Assembly: GCA_944391085.1 (NCBI GenBank)
Contig: CALXSE010000007.1
Coordinates: 1-64,000 of the forward strand
DNA: 64,000 nt
Origin: an uncultured Kiritimatiellota bacterium
GTDB lineage: Bacteria > Verrucomicrobiota > Kiritimatiellia > RFP12 > DVOR01
Reading direction: 5' to 3'
In this document: positions 11,104-20,124 of the stretch, in pieces
Position numbering within the stretch: the first letter of the stretch is position 1
How the letters are laid out: each line of letters opens with the position of its first letter
Made by a program: the position numbers and the translations under genes
The notes under the pieces: generated by a model
Told to the model about the DNA's origin: nothing
The model's input: only the letters and a program-made list of their open reading frames with translations
Databases searched by the model: none

Positions 11104-12551
11104 GCTTCCTGTCTTTCTTCTGGGAGAAGGGTCAAAAGGGTCTGCGTGTCGAGCGCCAGCCCGCGTTGCGAAAGGGCTCGGCACCGCTTCAGGAGGGCCT
11201 CGACGTCGGGGTGGGGGAGCTGCGGGATGCGGCCCACGAAGATGCGCGCATGGCCGGTGCGTTCGGCCTGCGCGGCGGAGACGCCGAGCTCCTCGGTGAG
11301 CTTTTCGCCGGGGCGCACGCCGGTGAAGACGATGGGGATGTCCTTGCCCGGACGCAGGCCCGAGAGGCGGATCATCGTCTCGGCCAGGGAGAGGATGGTC
11401 ATGGGGCGACCCATGTCGAGGACGAAGATCTCGCCGCCTTTGGCGAAGGTCGCGGCCTGGAGCACCAGCCCGCTGGCCTCGGCGATGGTCATGAAGTAGC
11501 GCTCCATGCGCGGGTCGGTCACCGTCACGGGCCCGCCCCTGGCGATCTGCTCGCGGAAGCGCGGCACCACCGAGCCCGAGGAGCCGAGCACGTTGCCGAA
11601 GCGCACGGCGCAGAAGCGCGTGTCGCCTTCGGCCGCCAGGTCGCGCACGAAGATTTCCGCCAGGCGTTTGGAGAGCCCGAGCGCCGAGACGGGGTGGATG
11701 GCCTTGTCCGTGGAAATGAGCACGAAGGTGCCGACGCCGGCGGCGCGCGCCTCCTCGGCCAGCGTGCGGGTGGCCAGGGCGTTGTTGCGCAGGGCCTCGA
11801 CGGGGTTGCGCTCCATCATCGGCACGTGTTTGTAGGCCGCCGCGTGGAGAAGGAAGTCGGGGCGCTCGCGCGCCAACAGCTCGCGCATGAGGGCGCGGTC
11901 GCCGCAGTCGGCCACCACGGGCAGGAGCCGCCCGTCCTCTTCCTCGCCGTCGGCGAGCGGGGTGTGGATCTGGTAGAGCGCGGCCTCGGAGAGTTCCACG
12001 AGGATGAGGCGCCTGGGTTTGGCGGCCCAGACCTGGCGCGCCAGCTCGCCGCCGATGGAGCCGCCCGCGCCGGTGACGAGGACGACCTTGCCGCGGAAGC
12101 CTTCGCGCACGGCCTGCGTGCCCACTTCGCTCTCGCCACGCCCCAGCAGGTCGGCCACCTCGATGGGGCGCAGTTGGAGGCGCCGCACGTAGCGCGCGGC
12201 CAGGAGCCCGGCCAGGGCGAGCACCCCGGCCATGATAGCGACGCTCGCGGGCGGGCGCACCGTGATGAAGGCGTCTTCCGGCAAAACCGTGTAACGCAGG
12301 AGCAACTGGCAGGCCACCGTGAAGGCGACCGCCCCCGCGAAGCGCGGCAGGTTGCTCAGGGAGATGACGCGCGGGCTCAGCCGGTGGCAACGGAAGAGGA
12401 TGAGCCCTACCCAACCCAAGAGGAAGGCCGGCCCAAAGCCGCAGAGCACCGGGCCCCATCCCCACGTCGGCGTCCCGAAGTCGAAGCGCAGCAGGAAGGC
12501 CGCCACATAGGCGGCGAACAGGATGAGGCTGTCGGCTAACGCGCGGGTCAT
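11100..12551 (-). CDS. Membrane NDP-sugar 4,6-dehydratase/epimerase, short FlaA1/CapD type
   Basis: This 483-residue protein belongs to the polysaccharide-biosynthesis NDP-sugar dehydratases (WbpM/FlaA1/CapD). About four membrane helices occupy the first 125 residues (LILFAAYVAAFLLRF, VAIMAGVLALAGLLAARYV). The catalytic Rossmann domain follows at once: RPIEVADLLGR, then VLVTGAGGSIGGELARQV, KHVPMMERNP and ISTDKAIHPVSALGLSKR. Full-length relatives have about 600 residues with an extra Rossmann-like domain between membrane and catalytic parts; here that domain is missing. It probably modifies an activated sugar for surface glycans. The ATG overlaps the stop of the pgsA-like gene as ATGA. The frame is open upstream, but that sequence is the reading of the neighbour in another frame. 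Confidence 0.9.
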   Translation of the reverse strand: MTRALADSLILFAAYVAAFLLRFDFGTPTWGWGPVLCGFGPAFLLGWVGLILFRCHRLSPRVISLSNLPRFAGAVAFTVACQLLLRYTVLPEDAFITVRPPASVAIMAGVLALAGLLAARYVRRLQLRPIEVADLLGRGESEVGTQAVREGFRGKVVLVTGAGGSIGGELARQVWAAKPRRLILVELSEAALYQIHTPLADGEEEDGRLLPVVADCGDRALMRELLARERPDFLLHAAAYKHVPMMERNPVEALRNNALATRTLAEEARAAGVGTFVLISTDKAIHPVSALGLSKRLAEIFVRDLAAEGDTRFCAVRFGNVLGSSGSVVPRFREQIARGGPVTVTDPRMERYFMTIAEASGLVLQAATFAKGGEIFVLDMGRPMTILSLAETMIRLSGLRPGKDIPIVFTGVRPGEKLTEELGVSAAQAERTGHARIFVGRIPQLPHPDVEALLKRCRALSQRGLALDTQTLLTLLPEERQEA

Positions 12552-13219
12552 TTTTCCGAGACGCTCCGCTTGATGTAGGGCAGGTAGTTGCGGGTGTAGA
12601 CGTAGAGCGACCAGAAGTTCAGGAAGATGGCGAAGGCCTCGCCGGCGTAAATCAGCCAGCGGAACCACGTCATCGTGTCCCCGGGGTCATAAATCATGAT
12701 GTAGAAATAGATGAAGGCGCAGAGCGGGAAGGTCATCGCCGTGCGCACCTTGCCCAGCATCGTCGCCGCGCAGTTCGCCCCATAGAGCGTGCCCACCGAA
12801 CGCAGGAAGGTCACCCACTGATCCCGCAGCAGGTAGAGCACCGTGAGCACCACCATGAAGAGCGCGTGCCAGCGCTCCAGCGGCTTGCCGATGGGCAACA
12901 GCCACAGGAGGGTGGGGAAGACGACCAGGTAGAAGACCTTGTCCATCAGCGGGTCGCACATCGCGCCGAACTTCGTCACCACCTTCCATTTCCGGGCGAG
13001 CGCCCCGTCGAAGAGGTCGGTCAGCGCCGAGAGCGCCAGGCAGACCAACGCCACCCAGGCCAGCGCGTTCCCAGGGTGCGTGACGACCTCGTCCCTCAGG
13101 AGGAAGCGCTGCACCCCCCAGCCGTGGATCAGCGCCAACACAAGGAAGGCCAGGATGAAGGGGACCCGGATGAACGTGATCCCGTTCACCACCAACAGAT
13201 GCAGTTGCCGCAGGCTCAT
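12548..13219 (-). CDS. CDP-alcohol phosphatidyltransferase (PgsA-like)
   Basis: This 223-residue membrane enzyme transfers a phosphatidyl group from CDP-diacylglycerol to an alcohol. The signature DGx2ARx8Gx3Dx3D is complete (DGALAR, KFGAMCDPLMD). Hydrophobic helices include FILAFLVLALIHGWG, ALAWVALVCLALSAL and ALFMVVLTVLYLL. Glycerol-3-phosphate (PgsA) is the likeliest acceptor by default, but the family also makes other head groups and the sequence alone does not decide. It overlaps both neighbours by ATGA (rlmB upstream, the NDP-sugar gene downstream), so it is coupled to both. Confidence 0.87.
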   Translation of the reverse strand: MSLRQLHLLVVNGITFIRVPFILAFLVLALIHGWGVQRFLLRDEVVTHPGNALAWVALVCLALSALTDLFDGALARKWKVVTKFGAMCDPLMDKVFYLVVFPTLLWLLPIGKPLERWHALFMVVLTVLYLLRDQWVTFLRSVGTLYGANCAATMLGKVRTAMTFPLCAFIYFYIMIYDPGDTMTWFRWLIYAGEAFAIFLNFWSLYVYTRNYLPYIKRSVSEK

Positions 13220-13995
13220 CGTCCGCTCCTTTGACCTTTCGCGCCCTTCTGCCGCACGGCCTCGAAGAGCGCCACCGCGCCGGCCACCGCCGCGTTCAGC
13301 GAGGCCACCTGCCCGGCCATGGGGATCAGGCCGATGAAGTCGCACGTCTTCCCCACCAAATGGCCCAGCCCCTCGCCTTCGTTCCCCACCACGATGCCGC
13401 AGCGTCCGCGGAAATCAATCTCCGTGTAGGGCTTGGCGTCCTCGGTCAGATCCAGTCCCGTCAGCCACACGTTACGCTCCTGCAGGCCCTTCATCGCCTG
13501 GGTCAGGTTCACCACGTGCGCGATCCGCAGATGTTCGGCCGCGCCCGCGGAGGCCCGCACCACCGCCGGCGTCACCAACACCCCGCGGTCTTCCGGGATG
13601 ATCACCCCGCACACCCCGCACGCCTCCGCCGTCCGCAGCAGCGAGCCGACGTTCTGCGGGTCCTCCAGATGGTCCAGGATCAGGACGAGGGCCTCCGGGT
13701 CGGCCTCGGCCGCCTCATAGATCTCCTCGACCCCCACGTAGGGATAGCCGCCCACGCGCACGGCGCAGCATTGATGGTTCAGCTGGCCCAGGATGCGGTC
13801 GCATTCGCCGCGCTGCGCCGCACGGACGGGGATTCGCCGTGCCCGTGCGATGGCGAGCATCTCCTCGGTCTCTTCCGTCGCCGGTCCTGAGGGCACGATC
13901 AGCTCATGAAACTCGCGGCGCCCTGCCCGGAGCGTCTCCAGCACCGGGCGGCGCCCATAAATCCAGCCCTCTTTCCGTTTGCCACGTTTGTCCAT
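13216..13995 (-). CDS. rlmB: 23S rRNA 2'-O-methyltransferase of the TrmH/RlmB family
   Basis: This 259-residue SPOUT methyltransferase has an N-terminal substrate-binding domain (GWIYGRRPVLETLRAG) and the knotted SAM-binding C-terminus: LDHLEDPQNVGSLLRTAEA, GIVVGNEGEGL, and IPMAGQVASLNAAVAGAVAL. In E. coli RlmB methylates G2251 of 23S rRNA. It is the first gene of the five-gene operon. Only 7 bases separate its ATG from the TATACT box at 14003-14008, so its mRNA is probably leaderless; no Shine-Dalgarno sequence fits in that space. Confidence 0.92.
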   Translation of the reverse strand: MDKRGKRKEGWIYGRRPVLETLRAGRREFHELIVPSGPATEETEEMLAIARARRIPVRAAQRGECDRILGQLNHQCCAVRVGGYPYVGVEEIYEAAEADPEALVLILDHLEDPQNVGSLLRTAEACGVCGVIIPEDRGVLVTPAVVRASAGAAEHLRIAHVVNLTQAMKGLQERNVWLTGLDLTEDAKPYTEIDFRGRCGIVVGNEGEGLGHLVGKTCDFIGLIPMAGQVASLNAAVAGAVALFEAVRQKGAKGQRSGR

Positions 13996-14002
13996 GCCCC
14001 CC

Positions 14003-14011
14003 AGTATATCA
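14003..14011 (-). promoter_or_regulatory. Extended -10 promoter driving the rlmB operon (leaderless)
   Basis: The minus strand reads TGA-TATACT followed by seven bases and the rlmB ATG at 13995. Transcription starting about seven bases after the -10 would begin at or next to the start codon. Confidence 0.55.
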
Positions 14012-14158
14012 CAACCCGCCTTCCCCCGCCAAACCCCGCGCAGGCGGCAGCCGTTGCGCCGAGCCCTTTCCCCATCTGGCGTTCGGAGCACAAGGCGCCT
14101 GTCCCCGCGAAACCGGCGCACCCGCCCTCCGTGGGGCGCTTGGGATGGGGGACGGGCA

Positions 14159-14191
14159 CAAAAAAAGACCCCGGCCACGCCGGGGTCTTTT
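14159..14191 (-). terminator. Intrinsic terminator of rpsA
   Basis: A perfect 9-bp GC-rich stem (GACCCCGGC/GCCGGGGTC, 3-nt loop) is followed on the minus strand by seven Ts. It lies just downstream of the rpsA stop. The plus strand also shows TTTT after the stem. Confidence 0.9.
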
Positions 14192-14206
14192 GGGGAATGG
14201 CCGGGC

Positions 14207-15970
14207 TTACTTGTCCTGCCCGGGGCGCCATTCCTCGGAGGCGGCGAAGGCTTCCTCGAAGGCGTTGGCGAAGGAGCCGAGGGGGGCGGTGTGGCCTTCG
14301 TGCTCGGACTCGGCCTCGGCGGTGAGGCGGGCGACTTCGCCTTCGTCCATGCCGACGGCCTTGATGGAAAGGCCGATGCGGCGCTCGTCGCGGTCGATCT
14401 TGACGATGCGGGCCTCGACTTCCTGGCCGACGGAGAGGGCGTCGCGGACTTTGTCGATGTGCTGATCGGAGATCTGGGAGATGTGGACGAGGCCGTCGAC
14501 GCCGTCCTCAAGCTCGACGAAGGCGCCGAAGGACGCGATCTTGGAGACCTTGCCCTTGACGATCTGGCCGATCTGATAGTGGGCGGCGATGGAGCTCCAG
14601 GGGTCGGTCTGGGCCTGCTTGAGGCCGAGGGAGATGCGCTGGTTGGCGGCGTCGATCTCGAGGACGATGGCCTCGACGGTCTGGCCTTTCTGAAGGACTT
14701 CGGAGGGGTGGTTGACCTTGCGCGTCCAGCTCATGTCGGAGACGTGGATCATGCCGTCGATGCCCTCTTCCATCTCGACGAAGGCGCCGTAGGTGGTGAA
14801 GTTGCGGACCTTGCCGGTGATGCGGCTGCCGACGGGGTAACGATCCTGGACGGTGTCCCAGGGGTTGGCCTCGGTCTGGCGGATGCCCAGGGCGATCTTC
14901 TGGTTGGCGGCGTCGATGTTGAGGACGACGACGTCGACCTCGTCGCCGACGCTGAGGACGTCGGAGGCGCGGGCGATGCGCTTGGTCCAGCTGAACTCGG
15001 AGACGTGGACGAGGCCCTCGATGCCGGGCTCGATCTCGACGAAGGCGCCGTAAGGGGCGAGGTTGACGACCTTGCCGTGGAGGCGGCTGCCGATGGGGTA
15101 GCGGGAGGTGATGTCGTCCCAGGGGTTGGACTGGGCCTGCTTGAGGCCGAGGGAGACGCGCTCGCGCTCGAGGTCGACGTCGAGGATCATGACGTCGAGC
15201 TCCTGGCCGACCTTGAGGATCTCGGAGGGGTGCTTGATGCGGCCCCAGCTCATGTCGGTGATGTGCAGGAGGCCGTCCATGCCGTCGAGGTCGACGAAGG
15301 CGCCGAAGTCGGTGATGTTCTTGACCTTGCCGTGGACGATCTGGCCCTTCTGGAGGGTCTGGAGGAGGGCGTGCTTCTTCTCGGCCATCTGGGCCTCGAG
15401 CAGCTCGCGGCGGGAGACGATGATGTTGCGGCGCTCGTCGGAGATCTTGATGATCTTGAAGTCCTGGGGCTCGCCGGTGATGTAGATGTCGAGGTCGCGG
15501 CTGGGGTTGACGTCGACCTGGGAGCCGGGGAGGAAGGCGTCGACGCCGTCGACGGCGACGATCATGCCGCCGCGGACCTTGCTGCGGATGGTGCCGGTGA
15601 CGGTGTCGCCCTCTTTGTACTTGGCGAGGATGGCTTCCCAGCGGATCTTTTCGTCGGCCTGGCGCTTGGAGACGACGACCATGCCGTTGTCGCCCTCGAG
15701 GTCGATGAGCAGGACGTCGAAGGCGTCGCCGACGTTGACCTCGTCGGCATTCTCGAACTCATTGGCGGGGATGGCGCCGGCGCTCTTGCAGCCGATGTCG
15801 ACGAGGATTTCGTTGCCGCGCTTGCCGGTTACCTTGCCTTTGACGATGGTGCCGGGGGTGGGGACGCTGTCTTGGCGGTTGAGGGCCGCGACGAGCTCGT
15901 CATAACGTGCGCCGGTCTTTTCGACCGCCTTCTGAGGTTTGCGGATAGCCATGTGGCTTGTTGCTTTCAT
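14207..15970 (-). CDS. rpsA: 30S ribosomal protein S1
   Basis: This 587-residue protein has six S1 RNA-binding domains in tandem, from GTIVKGKVTGKRGNEILVD to GQIVKGKVSKIASFGAFVEL. The last four share the GAFVE/GAFVD pattern and repeats such as VEAIVLEIDAANQRISLGLKQ. S1 brings mRNA to the small ribosomal subunit. Two starts are possible, 15970 (MKATSHMAIRKP) and 15952 (MAIRKP); neither has a convincing Shine-Dalgarno sequence, as is usual for S1 genes with self-controlled leaders. The gene stands alone, with a promoter at 16076-16104 giving a leader of roughly 100 bases, and a strong terminator after it. Confidence 0.96.
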   Translation of the reverse strand: MKATSHMAIRKPQKAVEKTGARYDELVAALNRQDSVPTPGTIVKGKVTGKRGNEILVDIGCKSAGAIPANEFENADEVNVGDAFDVLLIDLEGDNGMVVVSKRQADEKIRWEAILAKYKEGDTVTGTIRSKVRGGMIVAVDGVDAFLPGSQVDVNPSRDLDIYITGEPQDFKIIKISDERRNIIVSRRELLEAQMAEKKHALLQTLQKGQIVHGKVKNITDFGAFVDLDGMDGLLHITDMSWGRIKHPSEILKVGQELDVMILDVDLERERVSLGLKQAQSNPWDDITSRYPIGSRLHGKVVNLAPYGAFVEIEPGIEGLVHVSEFSWTKRIARASDVLSVGDEVDVVVLNIDAANQKIALGIRQTEANPWDTVQDRYPVGSRITGKVRNFTTYGAFVEMEEGIDGMIHVSDMSWTRKVNHPSEVLQKGQTVEAIVLEIDAANQRISLGLKQAQTDPWSSIAAHYQIGQIVKGKVSKIASFGAFVELEDGVDGLVHISQISDQHIDKVRDALSVGQEVEARIVKIDRDERRIGLSIKAVGMDEGEVARLTAEAESEHEGHTAPLGSFANAFEEAFAASEEWRPGQDK

Positions 15971-16075
15971 TGACGGGCGCGCTCCCTGGCCTGGCGGGTG
16001 GCGCCTGGGGCCGGCGGGTGGTTAAGCGCCCGGTTGTTTCCATAAGTCTTTCCCCACGCAGGGAAAGAAGCTCAA

Positions 16076-16104
16076 AATATAGCATGTTTTGCGTTGCCGC
16101 GCAA
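16076..16104 (-). promoter_or_regulatory. rpsA promoter
   Basis: The minus strand shows TTGCGC (16104-16099), a 17-base spacer and TATATT (16081-16076). It lies back to back with the plus-strand promoter at 16122-16131. Confidence 0.55.
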
Positions 16105-16121
16105 CCGTTTTCGGTGGGAAC

Positions 16122-16131
16122 TTGCTATAAT
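16122..16131 (+). promoter_or_regulatory. Extended -10 promoter (TTGCTATAAT)
   Basis: TTGC-TATAAT lies 23 bases before the double-thioredoxin start codon, with the ribosome binding site AAAGGAG in between. It has a TG extension and no recognisable -35. Confidence 0.6.
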
Positions 16132-16153
16132 GGGGGCGAAAGGAGTGTTTGCC

Positions 16154-17104
16154 ATGCGTGCTTGTCTTGCCTGGATGTTCGCGTTGCCGCTCGCGGCGGC
16201 GGTGTTTGCGGAGGGGCCGCGCCCCTATGCGCCCTCGGTGGTGCCGGGGGAGCGGTGGAAGGATTTGCAGCTGAAGGTGGTGAAGCCGCAGGGGGAGCAT
16301 GACCTGCCGAAGGCGCTCGCGCGGGCCAAGGCGGAGGGCAAGTTCACCTTCGTGCAGGTGGGGCGCGAGAACTGCACGAACACGATGCAGCTGTGGCACA
16401 TGCTTGCGGATGGGCGCGTGAAGCTGCCGGAGAACTTCGTCTATGCCGACATCTCGCGCGACGACGACGAGATGCGCCGTGCCTTCGAGGAACGGTTCAC
16501 GATGGATGAGTTCGCCGGGTGGCTGCCCTTCGTGGTCATCGTGGGACCGGATGGCGTGCAGCTGGCGACGTGCTCGGGCCGCCACACGCCGGAGGCGTAC
16601 AACGCGCTCATCAAGAAGGCCGTCTCGGACTACGAGGCGTACGTCAAGGAGAACCCCGAGGCCGCGCCGGCCAGGAAACCCTTCGCCGAATCGCCCGTCC
16701 CCACGCCTGAGGGGTGCGAGCAGATCCCCGTCAAGAAGCTCCCCGGCGAGCATGACCTGGAGAAGGCGATGGCGCGGGCCAAGGCGGAGGGCAAATTCCT
16801 CTTCATCCAGTATGGCCGCACCAATTGCACGAACTGCCAGAAGGTGTGGAACCTGCTGGGCTCGGGCGCGGTGAAGCTGCCGGAAGACTTCCTCTACGCC
16901 GACGTCTCGTGCGACGACGCGGCCACGCGCATGGCCTTCGAGGCCACCGTTTCCGTGACGGACGACGGTTACCTTTATCCCTATATCGCCATCCTCGGCC
17001 CGGATGGCTACCAGCTGGCTTTCCGCTCCGGCCTTGGCACCGCCGAGGAATACCGGGCCATGATCGAGCAGGCGCGGAAGGATTGGGCCACGCCTTTGCC
17101 TTGA
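16154..17104 (+). CDS. Exported protein with two tandem thioredoxin-like domains
   Basis: This 316-residue protein begins with a signal peptide (MRACLAWMFALPLAAAVFA) and then two homologous thioredoxin-fold domains, about residues 35-165 and 185-310. Each opens with the same phrase, EHDLxKAxARAKAEGKFxFxQ, showing an internal duplication. The second keeps the redox motif as TNCTNCQKVW (CxxC). In the first the second cysteine is Thr (RENCTNTMQLW), so that copy cannot form the usual disulfide. A periplasmic thiol or disulfide role is likely for domain 2. The ATG at 16154 was chosen because AAAGGAG precedes it and the signal peptide starts there. Its stop overlaps the recQ start (TGATG). Confidence 0.85.
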   Translation: MRACLAWMFALPLAAAVFAEGPRPYAPSVVPGERWKDLQLKVVKPQGEHDLPKALARAKAEGKFTFVQVGRENCTNTMQLWHMLADGRVKLPENFVYADISRDDDEMRRAFEERFTMDEFAGWLPFVVIVGPDGVQLATCSGRHTPEAYNALIKKAVSDYEAYVKENPEAAPARKPFAESPVPTPEGCEQIPVKKLPGEHDLEKAMARAKAEGKFLFIQYGRTNCTNCQKVWNLLGSGAVKLPEDFLYADVSCDDAATRMAFEATVSVTDDGYLYPYIAILGPDGYQLAFRSGLGTAEEYRAMIEQARKDWATPLP

Positions 17105-19164
17105 TGGAGGGAACGCTCCAGGACGCGCTTCGGCGCCACTTCGGCTTCGGGGCCTTCCGTCCCGGCCAGGAGCGGGTCGTCCGCGCCGTGCTGGAGGGGT
17201 GCGACGCGCTCGTCGTGATGCCGACGGGCTCGGGCAAGAGCCTTTGCTTCCAGCTGCCGGCGCTGCTGATGCGGGGGACGACGCTCGTCGTCTCGCCGCT
17301 CATCGCGTTGATGAAGGATCAGGTGGACGCGCTCGCTGCCCGCCGCATCCCCGCGACCTTCCTTAATTCCTCGCTCTCCGCCGACGAGTCCGTCAGCCGC
17401 CTGGCCCAGCTGCGCATGGGGCATTACAAGCTCGTCTACGTCGCCCCGGAGCGGTTCCGCAACCCGCGTTTCCTCGAGGCCCTGCGCGAGACGCCACTGG
17501 CCATGCTCGCCGTCGACGAGGCGCACTGCATCTCCTCCTGGGGCCACGACTTCCGCCCCGACTACCTGCACTTGGGCGAGGTCGTCGCCGCATTCCCGCC
17601 GAGCGTGCGCCTGATGGCCGTCACCGCCACCGCCACCGACGCCGTGCGCGAGGACATCGTCCGCCACCTGCGCCTGGGGCAGGGCGGCCGTGCCGCGCCT
17701 GAGGTGCTTGTCACCGGGTTCGAGCGCCCCAACCTTTCCCTCAACGTCACGCGCGTGCGCACCCATGGCGAGAAGCTCGAGCGGCTCCTCCAGATCATCG
17801 AGTTCTTCCGCGCCGGCATCGTCTACTGCGCCACCCGCCGCATGGTCGAGCGCGTGCAGGGGCTCCTCGCGGCCCATGGCGTCCGCGCGCTGGCCTACAA
17901 CGGCGCGCTGGAGGACGCCGAGCGCACCCGCGTGCAGGACGCCTTCATGCGCCGCGAGGCGCCCGTCGTCGTCGCCACGAACGCCTTTGGCATGGGGGTC
18001 GACCGCCCGGACATCCGCTTCGTCGTCCACTGGGACGTCCCCGGCTCCCTTGAGGCCTATTACCAGGAGGTCGGCCGAGCCGGGCGCGACGGCGCCTATG
18101 CCTGGTGCGAGTTGCTCTTCAACTACGCCGACGTCCGCACCCAGGAGTTTTTCATCGAGTCTGCCAACCCGCCGGCCGAACAGGTCTACGAGCTCTATGC
18201 CGCCATCCGCAACGCCTGCGCCCAGGGCGAGGGCGGCGAGGCGACCCTCCCGCCCGAGGGTTGGGCCGAGCGCGCCGGGCTCAAATCCCCCCTCACGGTC
18301 CGCGCCCTCATCGCCCTCTTTGAGCGTAACGGGCTGCTGACGCGCGTCCGCCGCGTCGGCAGCCCCCATTCCACCCTCACCGTGCCCAAGGAGAGCGACC
18401 TGCCCGCGCTCGAGCGCATCTGTTCCGCCCTCGCGCACAAGGAGGCCGCCGAGCGCGACCGCCTGCGCGACCTGCTTGACTATGTGGACGCGCGCGGCTG
18501 CCGGCACCGCTTCCTTTTGGCCTACTTCGGCGACCATGCCCCCGCCCGGGCCTGCACGAAGTGCGACGTCTGCCATCCCCTCGCGGCGTTCCCCCCGCGC
18601 CTGCCGGTCGACCCGGCGCGCCTCGTCCGCCTGCGCAAGCTGCTCTCCTGCGTCGCCCGCCTCCATGGGCGGGGCGATTACGCGCTTGTCGCCGCCATCC
18701 TGCGCGGCGAGGCCGAGGCCCCGGAGTGGCGCGCGCTCTCCACCTTCGGCATCTTGCCTGAGCCGTCCGCCGAGGCCCTCACCCGTGCCTGCGAGGCTTT
18801 GGAGATGGATGGTTACCTCAGCGGCATGGCCCTCACGCCGGCGGGTTACGACCTGGTGCTTGGCCGTGCGCCCGTCCCGCCCATCGCCACCTTCGCGGGG
18901 GCCGCCCCGGCCGACAAGCCCAAACGCGCCGCCGCCGCGCGCCCCGCCACCGGCCTGGCCACGGCCCTGCGCGCCTGGGTGCGGCAGGAGGCCGAACGCC
19001 GCGGGTTGCCGGCCTACATGGTGCTCCACAGCCGCACCGTCGCCGCCATCGCCCGCAAGCGCCCGGGATCCCTTGAGGAGCTCGAGCTGATCCAGGGCAT
19101 GGGCGAGATCAAGTTGGCGAAGTACGCCGAGGCCATCCTCGACATCGTGGCGCGCTACGCTTGA
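17104..19164 (+). CDS. recQ: ATP-dependent DNA helicase RecQ
   Basis: This 686-residue 3'-5' DNA helicase has all superfamily 2 motifs: RPGQERVVRAVLEG, Walker A MPTGSGKSLCFQLP, DEAH box AVDEAHCISSWGHDFRPDY, ATATDAV, and motif VI YYQEVGRAGRDG. The zinc-binding region ends in CTKCDVC. A winged helix follows, then a C-terminal HRDC domain (about 610-686, ending in GMGEIKLAKYAEAIL). RecQ unwinds DNA during repair and recombination restart. The ATG shares a base with the stop of the thioredoxin gene, so the two are coupled. An Ala/Pro-rich linker precedes HRDC. Confidence 0.96.
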   Translation: MEGTLQDALRRHFGFGAFRPGQERVVRAVLEGCDALVVMPTGSGKSLCFQLPALLMRGTTLVVSPLIALMKDQVDALAARRIPATFLNSSLSADESVSRLAQLRMGHYKLVYVAPERFRNPRFLEALRETPLAMLAVDEAHCISSWGHDFRPDYLHLGEVVAAFPPSVRLMAVTATATDAVREDIVRHLRLGQGGRAAPEVLVTGFERPNLSLNVTRVRTHGEKLERLLQIIEFFRAGIVYCATRRMVERVQGLLAAHGVRALAYNGALEDAERTRVQDAFMRREAPVVVATNAFGMGVDRPDIRFVVHWDVPGSLEAYYQEVGRAGRDGAYAWCELLFNYADVRTQEFFIESANPPAEQVYELYAAIRNACAQGEGGEATLPPEGWAERAGLKSPLTVRALIALFERNGLLTRVRRVGSPHSTLTVPKESDLPALERICSALAHKEAAERDRLRDLLDYVDARGCRHRFLLAYFGDHAPARACTKCDVCHPLAAFPPRLPVDPARLVRLRKLLSCVARLHGRGDYALVAAILRGEAEAPEWRALSTFGILPEPSAEALTRACEALEMDGYLSGMALTPAGYDLVLGRAPVPPIATFAGAAPADKPKRAAAARPATGLATALRAWVRQEAERRGLPAYMVLHSRTVAAIARKRPGSLEELELIQGMGEIKLAKYAEAILDIVARYA

Positions 19165-19170
19165 GGGCGC

Positions 19171-20124
19171 CTAGGCCCAGCGCAGGGGGGAGAGCGCAAG
19201 GACGCGCTCGAACTCGGCGCGGGTGCGCGTCAGCTTCAGGGCATCCCACAGCCGTTGGCCGTCGCGGAAGGTCGGCGCCAGGTAGGCCCACAACTCCTTG
19301 AGATGGCCCAGGAGGGCGTGGTCGCCGGGGGCGTCGGCGGCGTAGCGTTCGAGCAAATCGGCGTGCCAGGCCCGGAAACGCGCCAAGTCGCGCGTGTCTT
19401 CGCCGGCGCGGATGGACTCGGCCAGGAAGGGGTTGGCGACGAGACCGCGGCCGAGCATCCAGCGGCGGACGGCGGGGAAGCGGGCGCTCAGGCGGAGGAA
19501 GTCCCCCAGCGTGCGGATGTCGCCGTTGTAGACGAGGGGGAGCCTGCAGGCCTCGGCCACGCGGGCGAAGGCCTCGAGGTCAACCGTCCCCTCGTACATC
19601 TGCCTGGCAGTGCGGGGGTGGACGCAGAGCTCGCGCAGGGGGAAGGATTGGATGAGGGGCAGGCGCTTGGGCAGGAGCGTGGCGTCGTCGAGGCCAAGGC
19701 GCACCTTGAGCGAGAAGTGGCCGGGGCCGAGCGCGTCGCAGCCGGCCTCGAGCATGGCGCCGAGGGCGGCCTCGTCGCGCAGAAGGCCGGCGCCGCGGCC
19801 TTTTTTGGCGACGAAGGGCCAGGGGCAGCCGGCGTTGAGGTCGACGTCCGCGTAGCCGAGCGCCCGCATGGCGCCGAGCATGACGCGCAGTTGGGCCGGG
19901 TCTTTGCCGATGACCTGGGGGATGAGCGGCAGGCCGGCAGGCTGGGCCGCGGGGTCGATGCCGCGCAGGGTCTCCGGTTTGACGCGCGGGCCCTGCACGG
20001 TGGCGATGAAGGGCGCCACCGCGCGGTCGAGCCCGCGCAGGTGCGCCACGAAGGCCTGCCGGAAGCGCAGGCCCGTCACGCCGCGCAGGGGCGCGAGGAT
20101 GAGCTCGATGCCGGGCGCCGCCAT
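19171..20124 (-). CDS. dus: tRNA-dihydrouridine synthase
   Basis: This 317-residue flavoenzyme reduces uridine to dihydrouridine in tRNA. It carries LAPLRGVTGLRFRQAF at the N-terminus, the FMN-barrel and active-site motif LNAGCPWPFVAKKGRGAGLL with the catalytic Cys, LKVRLGLDD, CVHPRTARQMYEG, YNGDIRT and LGRGLVANPFL. The subfamily (DusA, B or C) cannot be fixed by eye; its length resembles DusC. It is the last gene of the parvulin-tex-dus operon and its start overlaps the tex stop by one base (TGATG). Confidence 0.92.
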   Translation of the reverse strand: MAAPGIELILAPLRGVTGLRFRQAFVAHLRGLDRAVAPFIATVQGPRVKPETLRGIDPAAQPAGLPLIPQVIGKDPAQLRVMLGAMRALGYADVDLNAGCPWPFVAKKGRGAGLLRDEAALGAMLEAGCDALGPGHFSLKVRLGLDDATLLPKRLPLIQSFPLRELCVHPRTARQMYEGTVDLEAFARVAEACRLPLVYNGDIRTLGDFLRLSARFPAVRRWMLGRGLVANPFLAESIRAGEDTRDLARFRAWHADLLERYAADAPGDHALLGHLKELWAYLAPTFRDGQRLWDALKLTRTRAEFERVLALSPLRWA

